Origin: Streptomyces mirabilis | GTDB lineage: Bacteria > Actinomycetota > Actinomycetes > Streptomycetales > Streptomycetaceae | Direction of reading: 5' to 3' | NCBI RefSeq assembly: GCF_039503195.1 | Contig: NZ_JBCJKP010000001.1 | Location: 6,882,001 to 6,946,000 of the forward strand | Length of the DNA: 64,000 nucleotides | Part shown: one piece after another, positions 48,068-57,331 of the stretch | Layout of the letters: each line of letters opens with the position of its first letter | Numbering within the stretch: position 1 is the stretch's first letter | Position numbers and translations under genes: made by a program | The notes under the pieces: model-generated | What the model was told of the DNA's origin: nothing | Database searches by the model: none | What the model saw: the letters and a program-made list of their open reading frames with translations, nothing else

Positions 48068-48739
48068 TCAGAACAACCGCAGCTTGTCGTCCTCGATGCC
48101 CCGCAACGCGTCGTAGTCCAGGACCGTGCAGCCGATGCCGCGGTCCGTGGCGAGGACGCGGGCCTGCGGCTTGATCTCCTGGGCGGCGAAGACGCCACGG
48201 ACCGGCGCGAGGTGCGGGTCGCGGTTGAGCAGTTCCAGGTAGCGGGTGAGCTGCTCCACGCCGTCGATCTCGCCGCGGCGCTTGATCTCGATGGCGACGG
48301 TCTGGCCCTCGCCGTCGCGGCACAGGATGTCGACGGGGCCGATGGCCGTCATGTACTCGCGGCGGATGAGCGTGTAGCCCTCGCCGAGCGTTTCGATGCG
48401 GTCGGCGAGGAGCTCCTGAAGGTGCGCTTCCACGCCGTCCTTGATCAGGCCGGGGTCCACGCCGAGTTCGTGCGAGGAGTCGTGGAGGACTTCCTCCATC
48501 GTGATGATGAGCTTCTCGCCCGCCTTGTTGATGACGGTCCAGACGCCCTCCTCGTCGCCGGAGCCCTCCTTCAGGGTGCAGGGCGGCGACATCCAGTTGA
48601 GGGGCTTGTAGGCCCGGTCGTCAGCGTGGATCGAGACGCTGCCGTCCGCCTTCACCAGGATGAGACGGGGGGCCGACGGGAGATGGGCGGTGAGCCGGCC
48701 CGCGTAGTCAACGGAGCAGCGGGCAATGACGAGACGCAT
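48068..48739 (-). CDS. nucS: mismatch-specific endonuclease NucS/EndoMS
   Basis: This 223-aa nuclease starts non-canonical mismatch repair in actinobacteria, which lack MutS/MutL. The N-terminal DNA-binding domain (1-115) starts [20 protein letters not shown]. The C-terminal RecB-like domain has GPVDILC (Asp137) and VAIEIKRRG (Glu151, Lys153). The protein ends DDKLRLF, resembling a beta-clamp-binding LxLF motif. ATG 48739 is preferred; a start three codons upstream (48748) is possible. It faces the P-loop gene across a shared terminator. Confidence 0.95.
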   Translation of the reverse strand: MRLVIARCSVDYAGRLTAHLPSAPRLILVKADGSVSIHADDRAYKPLNWMSPPCTLKEGSGDEEGVWTVINKAGEKLIITMEEVLHDSSHELGVDPGLIKDGVEAHLQELLADRIETLGEGYTLIRREYMTAIGPVDILCRDGEGQTVAIEIKRRGEIDGVEQLTRYLELLNRDPHLAPVRGVFAAQEIKPQARVLATDRGIGCTVLDYDALRGIEDDKLRLF

Positions 48740-48983
48740 GGTCCGCAACGCTACTCGACGGGCGGAGGTCCACGCGATTCGCCCTGGAAGACGCCTGTTC
48801 GGTCGTGGCTGATTGTGGGCCTACTGGGAGTTCGCTATGTGCGCATTCTCCTGGTGCCGTCACCGTACGTTGCTTACCGTATAAACGGGAGGTCGCGATG
48901 CGTGTACTCAGAGTGTTCGATATCGCGAATGTCCCTTACCTGTCCGGCAACCCCCGAGGTCTGGGGGTGCGAGAGGAGAACCC

Positions 48984-49376
48984 ATGTCGCTCGACGTCTC
49001 ACCGGCCCTACTCGAGAAGGCCGAGCGAGGCGAGGTCGACGAAGCAGAATTCGTCGACTGCGTCCGGACCTCCCTGCCCTACGCATGGGAGATGATCAGC
49101 TCCCTGGTGGCTCAGCTGAAGGTGGACGGCGGCAACTTCGCCGACAACCAGACGCCTCCGCCGGACGAGCAGGCGCGTGGCCAGCTGCTGCGTGCGCTCG
49201 CGAGTGACGCGATACGCGGCGCGCTGCAGCGGCACTTCGGTGTGCGGCTGGCCTTCCAGAACTGCCATCGGGTGGCGGTGTTCCCACTGGACACCTCAGT
49301 GGACGACACGCTGGCACGCTTCACCTCGGTGCGCAGTCAGCTGCTGAATCAGTCGCCGGAGTTCCGAGACTGCTGA
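48984..49376 (+). CDS. SCO5389 family protein
   Basis: This 130-aa conserved protein of Streptomyces has no known function. It starts MSLDVSPALLEKAERGEV and continues with EFVDCVRTSLPYAWEMISSLV, a short Pro-rich loop (NQTPPPDEQARGQ) and RHFGVRLAFQNCHRVAVF. It ends in RSQLLNQSPEFRDC. Mainly helical, no membrane segment. ATG 48984 follows GAGAGGAGAA, a strong ribosome site. It is divergent from nucS. Confidence 0.85.
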   Translation: MSLDVSPALLEKAERGEVDEAEFVDCVRTSLPYAWEMISSLVAQLKVDGGNFADNQTPPPDEQARGQLLRALASDAIRGALQRHFGVRLAFQNCHRVAVFPLDTSVDDTLARFTSVRSQLLNQSPEFRDC

Positions 49377-49628
49377 CGTGACGCCTTGATGCCGCATTGC
49401 TTGCCGCTCCGTACGCGGGAGGTGCATCTGTACGGGGCGGCAGGCTCCCCCGGGTCCCCGGGCCGACAGCGGGACGCGGATCGTGGGTGGGTGTGTGCGT
49501 CGGGTCAGGGAGACCGAGTTGTCCGGGCCGCGGGGCGGGACAAGTCGGTTGTGGGGCCCTGGAGACCCTTGGTGGGCCCAGGGCGCCCGCACCCTCTCCC
49601 GGGCCCACGCCGTCCGCGGTGACCTGTC

Positions 49629-50657
49629 TCAGCCGAGGTGGGGGAGTACCTCGGAGCCGAGTCGTTGGACGTTCTCCTCTGTCGCCGCCAGGTCGCCGGA
49701 GCCCTCGACGAGGAGGGCGAAGCGGGAGATGCCGGTGCGCTCCGAGGTGGCCGCGAGACGGTCGGCGCACAGGCGCGGCGTGCCCACCGGGTGCAGCCCG
49801 CACAGGAGTTCCGTGTACGCCAGCGGGTCCCGCATCGCGCGGGCGCGGCCGTCGACCGTCACATGCGCGTCCAACCCCTGCCTCAGCCAGCCGGGCATCG
49901 CCTTGAGGAGTGTCTCGACGGCGTCGGTGCGACGGTCCGCGATCTGGCAGACGCCGGCCGACACATGGGCCGCGCCGAGGATCTCGTCCGTCGAACGGCC
50001 CGCCACACGTGCCAACTGTCGCCACAGGGACACCATTTCGGCCTTCTCCTCGTCACCGACATGCATACCGAGGAGCATCGGCAGCCCCCGCTCGGCGGCG
50101 AGCCGCACGCTCGCCGGCGAGGTGCAGGCGACGACGACCTCGGGGCCGGGGGAGCCGCTCAGCGACTCCGACGGCCGGGGCACGACGGGCACTTCGCGGA
50201 ACCTGAACCGCTCGCCCCGCCCTTCCACGGACGGCTCGCGCAGCCAGCGCACCAGCAGATCGAGTGATTCCGGGAACCCCTTCTCGTATGCCTCCAGGCC
50301 CGCGCCGAAGACCTCCAGGTCCACCCAGGGCCCGCCGCGCCCCACGCCCAGCGTGAAACGGCCGCCGGACGTCACGTGCAGCAGCGCGGCCTGCTCACCG
50401 AGGGCGACGGGGTGGACGGTGGGCAGTACGCTCACCGCCGTACCCACGCGGATGCGGCTGGTGCGGCCCAGCAGCAGGGCGGCCAGGGTCACCGCCGACG
50501 GGCACGTCCCGTACGGCACGAAGTGGTGCTCGGCCAGCCACACCGCGTCGAGCCCGGCCTCTTCGGCGACCTCGGCCGTGCGCACCGCGCGGTGCAGGGC
50601 CTCCCCCTGGCCCTGTCCCGGGAACTGGGCCGCCAGTACAAAACTTCCCACGTGCAT
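49629..50657 (-). CDS. LLM-class (luciferase-like) flavin-dependent oxidoreductase
   Basis: This 342-aa TIM-barrel protein resembles bacterial luciferase-like monooxygenases. It shows FPGQGQGEALHRAVRTAEVA, LDAVWLAEHHFVPYGTCPS, VLPTVHPVALGEQAALL, RFTLGVGRGGP and EVVVACTSPASVRLAAERG. The substrate is unknown; reduced FMN or F420 could be the cofactor. ATG 50657 (MHVGSFVLAAQFPGQG) starts the homology. The frame continues upstream to 50732 without it. Confidence 0.85.
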   Translation of the reverse strand: MHVGSFVLAAQFPGQGQGEALHRAVRTAEVAEEAGLDAVWLAEHHFVPYGTCPSAVTLAALLLGRTSRIRVGTAVSVLPTVHPVALGEQAALLHVTSGGRFTLGVGRGGPWVDLEVFGAGLEAYEKGFPESLDLLVRWLREPSVEGRGERFRFREVPVVPRPSESLSGSPGPEVVVACTSPASVRLAAERGLPMLLGMHVGDEEKAEMVSLWRQLARVAGRSTDEILGAAHVSAGVCQIADRRTDAVETLLKAMPGWLRQGLDAHVTVDGRARAMRDPLAYTELLCGLHPVGTPRLCADRLAATSERTGISRFALLVEGSGDLAATEENVQRLGSEVLPHLG

Positions 50658-50877
50658 GGTGCTTTCCTGCTTCCTCGGCTCCGACGCGGAGCTCCCCCAC
50701 CGGCATAACCGCCCGACACGTGCCGAGGACACGGCCTGTCGGAGAGATTTGCGGATTGTCTGCAGAATGAGCCGACGGGAGGGCGATCTGAGGGGGTTGA
50801 TGGGGTACGGCTACCCCTGTCCGCTCCGCGTAGGCTGGAGCAGGCCCTGCTCCCTGTATAGCTCCGTGAGGTGTCCT

Positions 50878-51210
50878 GTGTCCCCGCGTCGCAACCGCCC
50901 CAAGGGTTCCGACCCCTCCGACCGGAGCGCGGAGGACGACCGCTCCGGGCGGTACGGCGGCTGGCAGTCCACGGAGAGCTGGCAGGGCGAGGAGTGGAGC
51001 GTGCGTCATGTGGCGGGCGCCAGCGCCGAGGGCAAGACCTACCGCTGCCCGGGCTGCGACCAGATGATCCCCTCCGGCGTCCCGCACGTGGTGGCCTGGC
51101 CCGAGCACTCGGGCGTCGACGAGCGCCGTCACTGGCACAAGGCCTGCTGGAACGCGAAGGACCGCCGCACCTCAAGGGTGCAGCGGTCCCGTAACGCGCC
51201 CAGGTTCTAG
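50878..51210 (+). CDS. small conserved zinc-ribbon-like protein
   Basis: This 110-aa basic protein starts at GTG 50878 with GTGAGGTG upstream. The first 35 residues are charged and disordered (RRNRPKGSDPSDRSAEDDR). The rest has YRCPGCDQMIPSGVPHVVAW, EHSGVDERRHWHKACW and ends in Arg-rich RTSRVQRSRN. Cys and His residues form a CxxC...H...HxxC pattern, fitting one zinc. A role in DNA or RNA binding is possible. Homologues are sometimes labelled ATP/GTP-binding without support; no P-loop is present here. Confidence 0.75.
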   Translation: MSPRRNRPKGSDPSDRSAEDDRSGRYGGWQSTESWQGEEWSVRHVAGASAEGKTYRCPGCDQMIPSGVPHVVAWPEHSGVDERRHWHKACWNAKDRRTSRVQRSRNAPRF

Positions 51211-51232
51211 GCCACTTCGGGCCGGAGCGGAC

Positions 51233-52078
51233 TCACACGTCCCGGCGCTCCAGCAGCACGTACGCGCCGGCGATCGCCGCCGCCGTCACCCCGGCGAGCA
51301 GACCGAGCTGCGCGACGCCGCTGCCGTTCTCGTTGTTCAGGGCGAAGACCCTGGCGAGGGCGTTGGGAGCGGCGTACTCCTGCATCTTCTCGCCGATCGT
51401 GCGCATGCTCTGCGACATCATCAGGAACGCGGGCAGGATCGCGGGCACCAGCACGACCCCGAGCATCGTGGTGATCGCGCCCGCCGAGTGCCGCAGCATC
51501 GAGCCCACCGCGAGGGACAGGACGCCGAGCAGCGAGACGTACAGCGCACCCTTGACGACCGTGCCGCCCCACGAGACGTGCGAGGAACCGCTGTGCATGG
51601 CCGAGGTCATGAGGCCGACCAGGCCGATGGAGAACACCGAGACGGTGAACGCCACCGCGAAGAAGATGATCAACTTGGCGGTGAGCACCCGGTGGCGCTG
51701 CGGCGAGGCCGTGAAGGTCGTGCGGATCATCCCCGTGCCGTACTCGGAGGAGACGACCAGGACGCCCAGCGTGATCAGGCAGATCTGGCCCAGTATCAGC
51801 CCGAAGAAGGCCGGGATCGTGTACGGCACGTCGCCGAAGTCGGAGTCCTGGGTCTGCGCGGCGACCAGGAAGCCGATGCCGACCACCAGGAGCAGGAAGA
51901 TGCCGAGCGTCCAGAGCGTCGAGCGCACCGACTTGATCTTCGTCCACTCGGAGGTGAGCGCGTGGCCGAGGTGGGTGGGGGTGACCGGGATCGGCGAGCT
52001 GTACGAAGTGCCGGGCGCCGCCTGCCAGGTGGGGGCAGCGGCGGCCTGCTGCGGCATCGGGGGCGGGGGCGTGCTCAT
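51233..52078 (-). CDS. ABC transporter permease (ABC-2 type), pair 1
   Basis: This 281-aa membrane protein has a Pro/Ala/Gln-rich N-terminal arm (about 1-35), then HLGHALTSEWTKIKSVRSTLW and six membrane helices. The stretch EYGTGMIRTTFTASPQRHRV between helices 2 and 3 is typical of ABC-2 permeases. It ends in AAIAGAYVLLERRDV. The ATG at 52078 overlaps the stop of the ATPase gene (ATGA), so the two are coupled. The substrate is unknown; such pairs often export antibiotics, lipids or peptides. Confidence 0.88.
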   Translation of the reverse strand: MSTPPPPMPQQAAAAPTWQAAPGTSYSSPIPVTPTHLGHALTSEWTKIKSVRSTLWTLGIFLLLVVGIGFLVAAQTQDSDFGDVPYTIPAFFGLILGQICLITLGVLVVSSEYGTGMIRTTFTASPQRHRVLTAKLIIFFAVAFTVSVFSIGLVGLMTSAMHSGSSHVSWGGTVVKGALYVSLLGVLSLAVGSMLRHSAGAITTMLGVVLVPAILPAFLMMSQSMRTIGEKMQEYAAPNALARVFALNNENGSGVAQLGLLAGVTAAAIAGAYVLLERRDV

Positions 52079-53310
52079 CGGGCGTCCTCGGGCTTGGTCA
52101 GGTCGGGGGTGGCGGGAGCGGCGGGCGCCGGGGGTGCGACGGGCGGCTGCGCGGGGGCCTGGGGAGCGGGCTGGGCGTACGGGTTGACGTCCGCGGCACC
52201 CGGCGCACCCGGGTTGCCCGGAGCGCCGTAGGGACCCGCCTGCGGGGCGCCCTGCGGCATCGCGAACGGCTGCCCGCCCTGCTGGGGCGGCGGCGGTGCG
52301 TACCAGCCCGGCTGGCCCTGGCCCGCGACCGGCAGCTGCTGCGGCGGCATGGCACCCGGCGGCAGCTCCTGCTGGAGCCCGGCCTTCTGGTCGATGGTCG
52401 AGCGGTAGTCGACGGCGCCCTGTGTCATCCGCATGTACGCCTCCTCCAGCGAGGCCTGGTGCGGAGAGAGCTCCCACAGGCGTACGTCGGCGGAGTGCGC
52501 GAGGTCGCTGATGCGGGGCAGCGGCAGGCCCATCACGCGCAGCGCGCCGTCCTGCTCGGGCAGCACCTGGCCGCCCGCCTCGGTGAGCGCGGCGGTCAGC
52601 TTCTCGCGCTGCTGCGGCTCGGTCTCCGGGGTGCGGACCCGGGCGAAGTCGGCCGAGTTGTGCGAGATGAAGTCCTTGATGTTCTGGTCGGCGAGCAGCT
52701 GACCGCGCCCGATCACGATCAGGTGGTCGGCGGTCAGCGCCATCTCGCTCATCAGGTGCGAGGAGACGAAGACCGTGCGTCCCTCCGCCGCGAGCGCCTT
52801 CATCAGGTTGCGGACCCAGAGGATGCCCTCGGGGTCGAGGCCGTTGACCGGCTCGTCGAAGAGCAGCACCTGAGGGTCGCCGAGGAGCGCGGCGGCGATG
52901 CCGAGCCGCTGTCCCATGCCGAGCGAGAAGCCCTTGGAGCGCTTCTTGGCCACGTCCTGCAGCCCGACCACGCCGAGTACCTCGTCGACCCGGCGGGCCG
53001 GGATGCCCGACAGCTGGGCGAGGCAGAGCAGGTGGTTGCGGGCGTGCCGGCCGCCGTGCACGGCCTTGGCGTCGAGGAGCGCGCCGACCTGGCGCGGCGC
53101 GTTGGGCAGCTTGCGGTAGGGGAAGCCGCCGATGGTGACCTGCCCCGAGGTGGGGTTGTCGAGGCCGAGGATCATCCGCATCGTCGTCGACTTGCCCGAG
53201 CCGTTGGGCCCGAGGAAGCCGGTGACGGCACCCGGCCGCACCTGGAAGGAAAGGTTGTACACGGCCGTCTTGGCGCCGTAGCGCTTCGTCAGGCCGACTG
53301 CCTCGATCAT
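52075..53310 (-). CDS. ABC transporter ATP-binding protein, pair 1
   Basis: This 411-aa ATPase has Walker A FLGPNGSGKSTTMRM, signature FSLGMGQRLGIAAALL, Walker B VLLFDEPVNGLDP and the switch His in VFVSSHLMSEMA. The last 100 residues form an unusual Gly/Pro/Gln/Ala-rich low-complexity tail (QAGPYGAPGNPGAPGAADV). Its paralogue, the pair 2 ATPase, lacks this. ATG 53310 starts the domain. GTG 53319 is an alternative, and neither has a clear ribosome site. Confidence 0.88.
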   Translation of the reverse strand: MIEAVGLTKRYGAKTAVYNLSFQVRPGAVTGFLGPNGSGKSTTMRMILGLDNPTSGQVTIGGFPYRKLPNAPRQVGALLDAKAVHGGRHARNHLLCLAQLSGIPARRVDEVLGVVGLQDVAKKRSKGFSLGMGQRLGIAAALLGDPQVLLFDEPVNGLDPEGILWVRNLMKALAAEGRTVFVSSHLMSEMALTADHLIVIGRGQLLADQNIKDFISHNSADFARVRTPETEPQQREKLTAALTEAGGQVLPEQDGALRVMGLPLPRISDLAHSADVRLWELSPHQASLEEAYMRMTQGAVDYRSTIDQKAGLQQELPPGAMPPQQLPVAGQGQPGWYAPPPPQQGGQPFAMPQGAPQAGPYGAPGNPGAPGAADVNPYAQPAPQAPAQPPVAPPAPAAPATPDLTKPEDAR

Positions 53311-53545
53311 GCTCCGCACCCATCGAAAGGTTCAGGACGTCGGGGCGCACGCCCCCGTAAGGGTTAGGAGGATATCGGGGCGCTGACGGTTCCACTCAAG
53401 AGTAAGTAAAAATGTGCAGGTCACGCGGGGGGCGGGCAGGAGAACGGCCTTACCTGGGGCCTTACCCGCACCCTACCTTTGTCAGGTACCCGTCTTGCCT
53501 GGTCAGGCCGGAAACGGAATCTCCGCAGCCGATACGGAGCACGCC

Positions 53546-54436
53546 TCACACCCGACGGGGAAGCGAGTCGTCCAGCGGCGGCAGGTCGTCGTACAGCCGC
53601 AGCTCGGACGCGTCGTCGACGTACGGCAGGAAGTCCGTCTGCGGCAGTACCCAGCCCTCCTCACCGAAGACCAGCGTGCCCCGCTCGCGCAGCGCGCGGT
53701 CGGCTCCCGCGCGCCGCACCCAGGTGGCCGGGTCGGGACCGAGCAGTTCGCGCAGCCGGGCGGAGTCGGCCAGCAGTGCGGCGAGCAGCTGCGCCTGGTC
53801 ACCGCCGCCCGGACGCGGCTGCCCGGTGGCCGGATCGGCGAGCACCCCGTGCGCGCTGAAGTAGATGTACGCGCCGCCGAGCCGCTCCCCGGAGGGCATC
53901 GTCATCGCGAACGCGTCGCCCGGGAGTATCGCCCGCCGGTAGTCCGGGAACTCGGTGTCGTCGACCGCCTTCAGCTGCGTCGAGTCCAGCCAGGTGACGA
54001 CGAGCGTGGTCTCGGCGCGCGGGTCCACGTACGGCGTCCCCGCCACGTACCCCGCCGGACTGATGTGCCCCGAGCAGCCCACCCCGATGCCGTGCACCCG
54101 CACGGGCACCATCGGCACCGTCGCCGGGATGCCGAGCCGGGTCAGCTTGTGGGCGACCTGGCCGGGGGAGGCGTTGGAGCCGACGGCGATCACCGGGTGG
54201 CGGTGCCCGGTGCCGACCTGCCCGAGGTCGGCGAGCGCCTCGTCGAGCCGCTGCTGCTCCTGGCGCTCCTCGACGTACCACTCGCCGAGCCGCAGCGGCC
54301 GCACGTCGAGCTGGAGCAGTTCGCCGCCGGTGAGCAGCGAGGGCTCGGTGGTGGGACGGCCGGGATAGGTGAGCGGCTGCTTCGCGGGCACGTCGTCCAG
54401 GCCCAGCGCCTGCAGGCTTCGGTCCTTCGTCGTCAC
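53546..54436 (-). CDS. hypothetical protein with a gamma-glutamylcyclotransferase-like motif
   Basis: This 296-aa soluble protein starts at GTG 54436, after GAAGGGCG. The centre contains HPVIAVGSNASPGQVAHKL (about 80-98), which recalls the YGSN motif of gamma-glutamylcyclotransferase-like proteins. VRVHGIGVGCSGHISPAGY and AGTPYVDPRAETTLVVTWLD follow, with strong beta content. The resemblance is local, so the call is tentative. It lies between the two ABC pairs and is divergent from the channel-like gene. Confidence 0.6.
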   Translation of the reverse strand: MTTKDRSLQALGLDDVPAKQPLTYPGRPTTEPSLLTGGELLQLDVRPLRLGEWYVEERQEQQRLDEALADLGQVGTGHRHPVIAVGSNASPGQVAHKLTRLGIPATVPMVPVRVHGIGVGCSGHISPAGYVAGTPYVDPRAETTLVVTWLDSTQLKAVDDTEFPDYRRAILPGDAFAMTMPSGERLGGAYIYFSAHGVLADPATGQPRPGGGDQAQLLAALLADSARLRELLGPDPATWVRRAGADRALRERGTLVFGEEGWVLPQTDFLPYVDDASELRLYDDLPPLDDSLPRRV

Positions 54437-54616
54437 GGTGACGCCCTTCGGGGGTGGTCGCGCGATAGGGGCAACAGCCTTCCACGCGAGGTGTACCCGG
54501 GGCGGGGCCCGGTCTCCCCGTCCGGACGGGGTTGGCCGGAACGGACACCGGGAATCATGCCGTCCCATTGTACGAGTGGGGGCGAAGTGGGTTACGGGGG
54601 AAGTGAGTTGAGGTTG

Positions 54617-55600
54617 ATGAGACGCGGGTGGAGTCGGGTGGGGTCCTCGGGGCGGGGCCGGGCCCATCCGCGCTTCCGTACGTCCGTTCGCTGGTGGATC
54701 GCCGGACGTACCGTCCACGCCCTCCTTCTGATGACGCTGGGCGCGCTGGCCGGGCTCTCCGTCGTCATCGCGACCGCGTGGACGCTCACCGAGCACTCGT
54801 CGCGGTCGATGGCGCAGCGGTTCTCGAACGGGGAGCGGCTCTTCGACCTGAGTCTCGCGGTGCTGCGGGCGAGTGTCGGTACGGACAATCTCAGCCCCGA
54901 GCCGGACAGCACCGCGCACCAGTTGCTCGCCACGGTCGCCTCCGTCACGGGCTCCCTGGTGCCCGCGGTGCTGCTGGGCATCGTCCTGATCAAGATGTTC
55001 GCGCTGCGGCCGTTCGTCTGGCGGCAGCGGGCCAGCATCTCGCACGCCTGGACCGCGGACTTCCCCGGCTACTCGAGGCGCCACGCCGACAGCGAGGACG
55101 CGATCATCGCCGTCCGCTTCTACAACCGCTTCGACAACCTGTCCGTCGTGGATCTGCGCGCCCGTGCCCATCTGCGCTACCTGGAGCGCTCCCCGCACGA
55201 CGGCAGCCTGGTCATCTACAAGCAGTGGCTGAAGGTCCTGGACGCGCAGGGCGAACCGGCCGACGAGCGGTACTGGCTCGCGGTCGAGCGCGGGGCGCCG
55301 TTCACCGTGTGGATACCGGTCGAGGCACCGGTGGCCGAACTGCCGTTCCGGCGTATCCAGGGCAAGGAGCTGTCCGGCTCGTACGGCGTCAAGCTCCTCG
55401 TCCGGCTGACGGCACGGACGGTGGGCCTGGGCACCGAGGTCGCCGACGAGCGCTGGTTCGACCTGGAGGCGGGCGACTTCGAACTCGGCCGCTTCGTGCC
55501 GCTCCAGCCGGACCTGGACAAGGACGTGTGGCGCTGGGAGGGCTGGACGGACTTCGACGCCCTGGAACCCCACCCGAACGGCGAGGACCTCAGGCCCTGA
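54617..55600 (+). CDS. Kir-type potassium-channel-like membrane protein with an altered selectivity filter
   Basis: This 327-aa protein has the plan of an inward-rectifier K+ channel. A basic N terminus is followed by M1 (about 33-55) and a pore-helix-like segment (75-85). A filter-like SVGTDNLSP (86-94) and M2 (about 103-130, GSLVPAVLLGIVLIKMF) come next. A beta-rich C-terminal domain (about 150-327) then resembles the IRK cytoplasmic domain (AIIAVRFYNRFDNLSVVDLR; ERYWLAVERGAPFTVWIPV). The K+ filter TVGYGDLSP is replaced at three key sites (Y, G and D to T, D and N). It probably does not select K+; a different ion or a sensor role is inference. ATG 54617 follows GAGGTTG. Confidence 0.7.
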   Translation: MRRGWSRVGSSGRGRAHPRFRTSVRWWIAGRTVHALLLMTLGALAGLSVVIATAWTLTEHSSRSMAQRFSNGERLFDLSLAVLRASVGTDNLSPEPDSTAHQLLATVASVTGSLVPAVLLGIVLIKMFALRPFVWRQRASISHAWTADFPGYSRRHADSEDAIIAVRFYNRFDNLSVVDLRARAHLRYLERSPHDGSLVIYKQWLKVLDAQGEPADERYWLAVERGAPFTVWIPVEAPVAELPFRRIQGKELSGSYGVKLLVRLTARTVGLGTEVADERWFDLEAGDFELGRFVPLQPDLDKDVWRWEGWTDFDALEPHPNGEDLRP

Positions 55601-55607
55601 AGGTCGT

Positions 55608-56378
55608 CTACGCGTCCCGCCTCTTCAGCAGCAGATAGCCGCCGAGGAGCGCCGCGACCACCCACAGGACCATGATCGCCAGGCCGCCCCAGGGGCCGTA
55701 CGGGGTGTCGTCGCCGATCGGGGTCACCACCCGCATGATCTTGCTGCCGGCCTGGTCGGGCAGATAGCGGCCGATCCTCTTGGTCGCGGACACCGCGCCG
55801 AGGATGTTGGAGATCAGGAAGAAGAACGGCATGAGGATGCCGAGCGAGAGCATCGGGCTGCGCAGCATCGTCGCGACGCCCATCGAGAAGACCGCGATCA
55901 GCGTCATGTAGAGGCCGCCGCCGACCACCGCGCGCAGCACCCCGGAGTCGCTGATCGACGCGCTGTGCGTGCCGAGCGCCGCCTGTCCGAGGAAGAAGGC
56001 GATGAAGCTGGTGATCATGCCGACGACGAGGGCGAGCCCCGCCGCCACCGCGATCTTGCTGAAGAGGAACGTGGCGCGCTGCGGGACCGCGGCCAGCGAG
56101 GTGCGGATCATGCCGGTGCTGTACTCGTTGCCGACCACGAGCACCCCGAACACGATCATCGCGAGCTGACCGAGGGTCATCCCCGCGAAGCTGATGAACG
56201 TCGGGTCGAAGGAGAGCCGGTCCTTCTCGCCCATCTTGTCGAACTCGTTGTTCGACAGCAGCGAGATCAGGATGCCCAGCGCGATCGTGACCACCGCGGC
56301 GAGACTGAGCGTCCAGACGGTGGACGCGACCGACCGGATCTTGGTCCACTCGGACTTGAGGACCTGGGTCGCCGCCAT
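55608..56378 (-). CDS. ABC transporter permease (ABC-2 type), pair 2
   Basis: This 256-aa permease has six membrane helices and is homologous to the pair 1 permease: AATQVLKSEWTKIRSVASTVW at the start, EYSTGMIRTSLAAVPQRATFL between helices, and LGGYLLLKRRDA at the end. It lacks the Pro-rich N-terminal arm. ATG 56378 has GGAGAC upstream. It sits 2 bases after the ATPase gene on the same strand, so they form one operon. Confidence 0.88.
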   Translation of the reverse strand: MAATQVLKSEWTKIRSVASTVWTLSLAAVVTIALGILISLLSNNEFDKMGEKDRLSFDPTFISFAGMTLGQLAMIVFGVLVVGNEYSTGMIRTSLAAVPQRATFLFSKIAVAAGLALVVGMITSFIAFFLGQAALGTHSASISDSGVLRAVVGGGLYMTLIAVFSMGVATMLRSPMLSLGILMPFFFLISNILGAVSATKRIGRYLPDQAGSKIMRVVTPIGDDTPYGPWGGLAIMVLWVVAALLGGYLLLKRRDA

Positions 56379-56380
56379 GC

Positions 56381-57331
56381 TCAGGTCTCCTTGTTCCAGC
56401 CGCCGCCCCACTGCTGGGGCGGGGCATCGGTGTGCGCGTGGTACTCCACCGACTCCGCGGTCAGCCGCATGAACGCCTCTTCCAGGGAGGCCTGCTGGGG
56501 GCTCAGCTCGTGCAGCACGATCTGGTGCTGCGCGGCCAGCTCACCGATCTGCTCCGACTTCGCGCCGTCCACCTCCAGCGTCCCGCTGCCGCTCTCGACG
56601 ACGGTGATCCCCGCCCCGTGCAGGACGTCGAGCAGCCGCTCGCGCTGGGGGGAGCGGATACGGACGTACGACCGCGAGTTCTGCGCGATGAAGTCGGCCA
56701 TGGAGGTGTCCGCGAGGAGGCGGCCCTGGCCGATGACGACGAGGTGATCCGCGGTCAGCGCCATCTCGCTCATGAGGTGACTCGACACGAAGACCGTACG
56801 GCCCTGGCCGGCCAGCGACTTCATCAGGTTGCGGATCCAGTGGATGCCCTCGGGGTCGAGGCCGTTGACCGGCTCGTCGAACATCAGGATCCGCGGGTCG
56901 CCGAGCAGCGCGCCCGCGATGCCGAGTCGTTGGCCCATGCCGAGCGAGAAGCCCTTGGCCTTCTTCCTGGCCACCGAGGTGAGGCCCACGGTGTCCAGGA
57001 CCTCGTCCACCCGCGCCTTGGGGATGCCGTTGCTCTGGGCGAGACAGAGGAGGTGGTTGAAGGCGCTGCGGCCGCCGTGCATGGCCTTGGCGTCCAGCAG
57101 GGCGCCGATGTACTTCAGCGGGTCCTTGAGGTGGTCGTAGTGCTTCCCGTCGATGCGTACGTCGCCCGCGGTGGGGTGGTCGAGGCCGAGCATCATCCGC
57201 ATCGTCGTGGACTTGCCCGCGCCGTTCGGACCGAGGAACCCCGTGACGATACCGGGTCTGACGGTGAAGGTCAGATGGTTGACCGCCACCTTCTCGCCGT
57301 ACCGCTTGGTCAGCCCCTCTAGCTCGATCAT
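56381..57331 (-). CDS. ABC transporter ATP-binding protein, pair 2
   Basis: This 316-aa ATPase shows Walker A FLGPNGAGKSTTMRM, signature FSLGMGQRLGIAGALL, Walker B ILMFDEPVNGLDP and VFVSSHLMSEMA. It is close to the pair 1 ATPase, e.g. GALLDAKAMHGGRSAFNHL against GALLDAKAVHGGRHARNHL. The short C terminus lacks the low-complexity tail. ATG 57331 starts at the domain (MIELEGLTKRYGEK). Upstream the frame has no homology. Confidence 0.9.
   Translation of the reverse strand: MIELEGLTKRYGEKVAVNHLTFTVRPGIVTGFLGPNGAGKSTTMRMMLGLDHPTAGDVRIDGKHYDHLKDPLKYIGALLDAKAMHGGRSAFNHLLCLAQSNGIPKARVDEVLDTVGLTSVARKKAKGFSLGMGQRLGIAGALLGDPRILMFDEPVNGLDPEGIHWIRNLMKSLAGQGRTVFVSSHLMSEMALTADHLVVIGQGRLLADTSMADFIAQNSRSYVRIRSPQRERLLDVLHGAGITVVESGSGTLEVDGAKSEQIGELAAQHQIVLHELSPQQASLEEAFMRLTAESVEYHAHTDAPPQQWGGGWNKET

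Noticed and set aside
48898-49095. Short frame beginning MRVLRVFDIANVPYLSG with GGGAGG upstream
   Set aside because: It overlaps the SCO5389-family gene out of frame and decays into Arg/Ser-rich shadow sequence; it might be a leader peptide but nothing else supports it.
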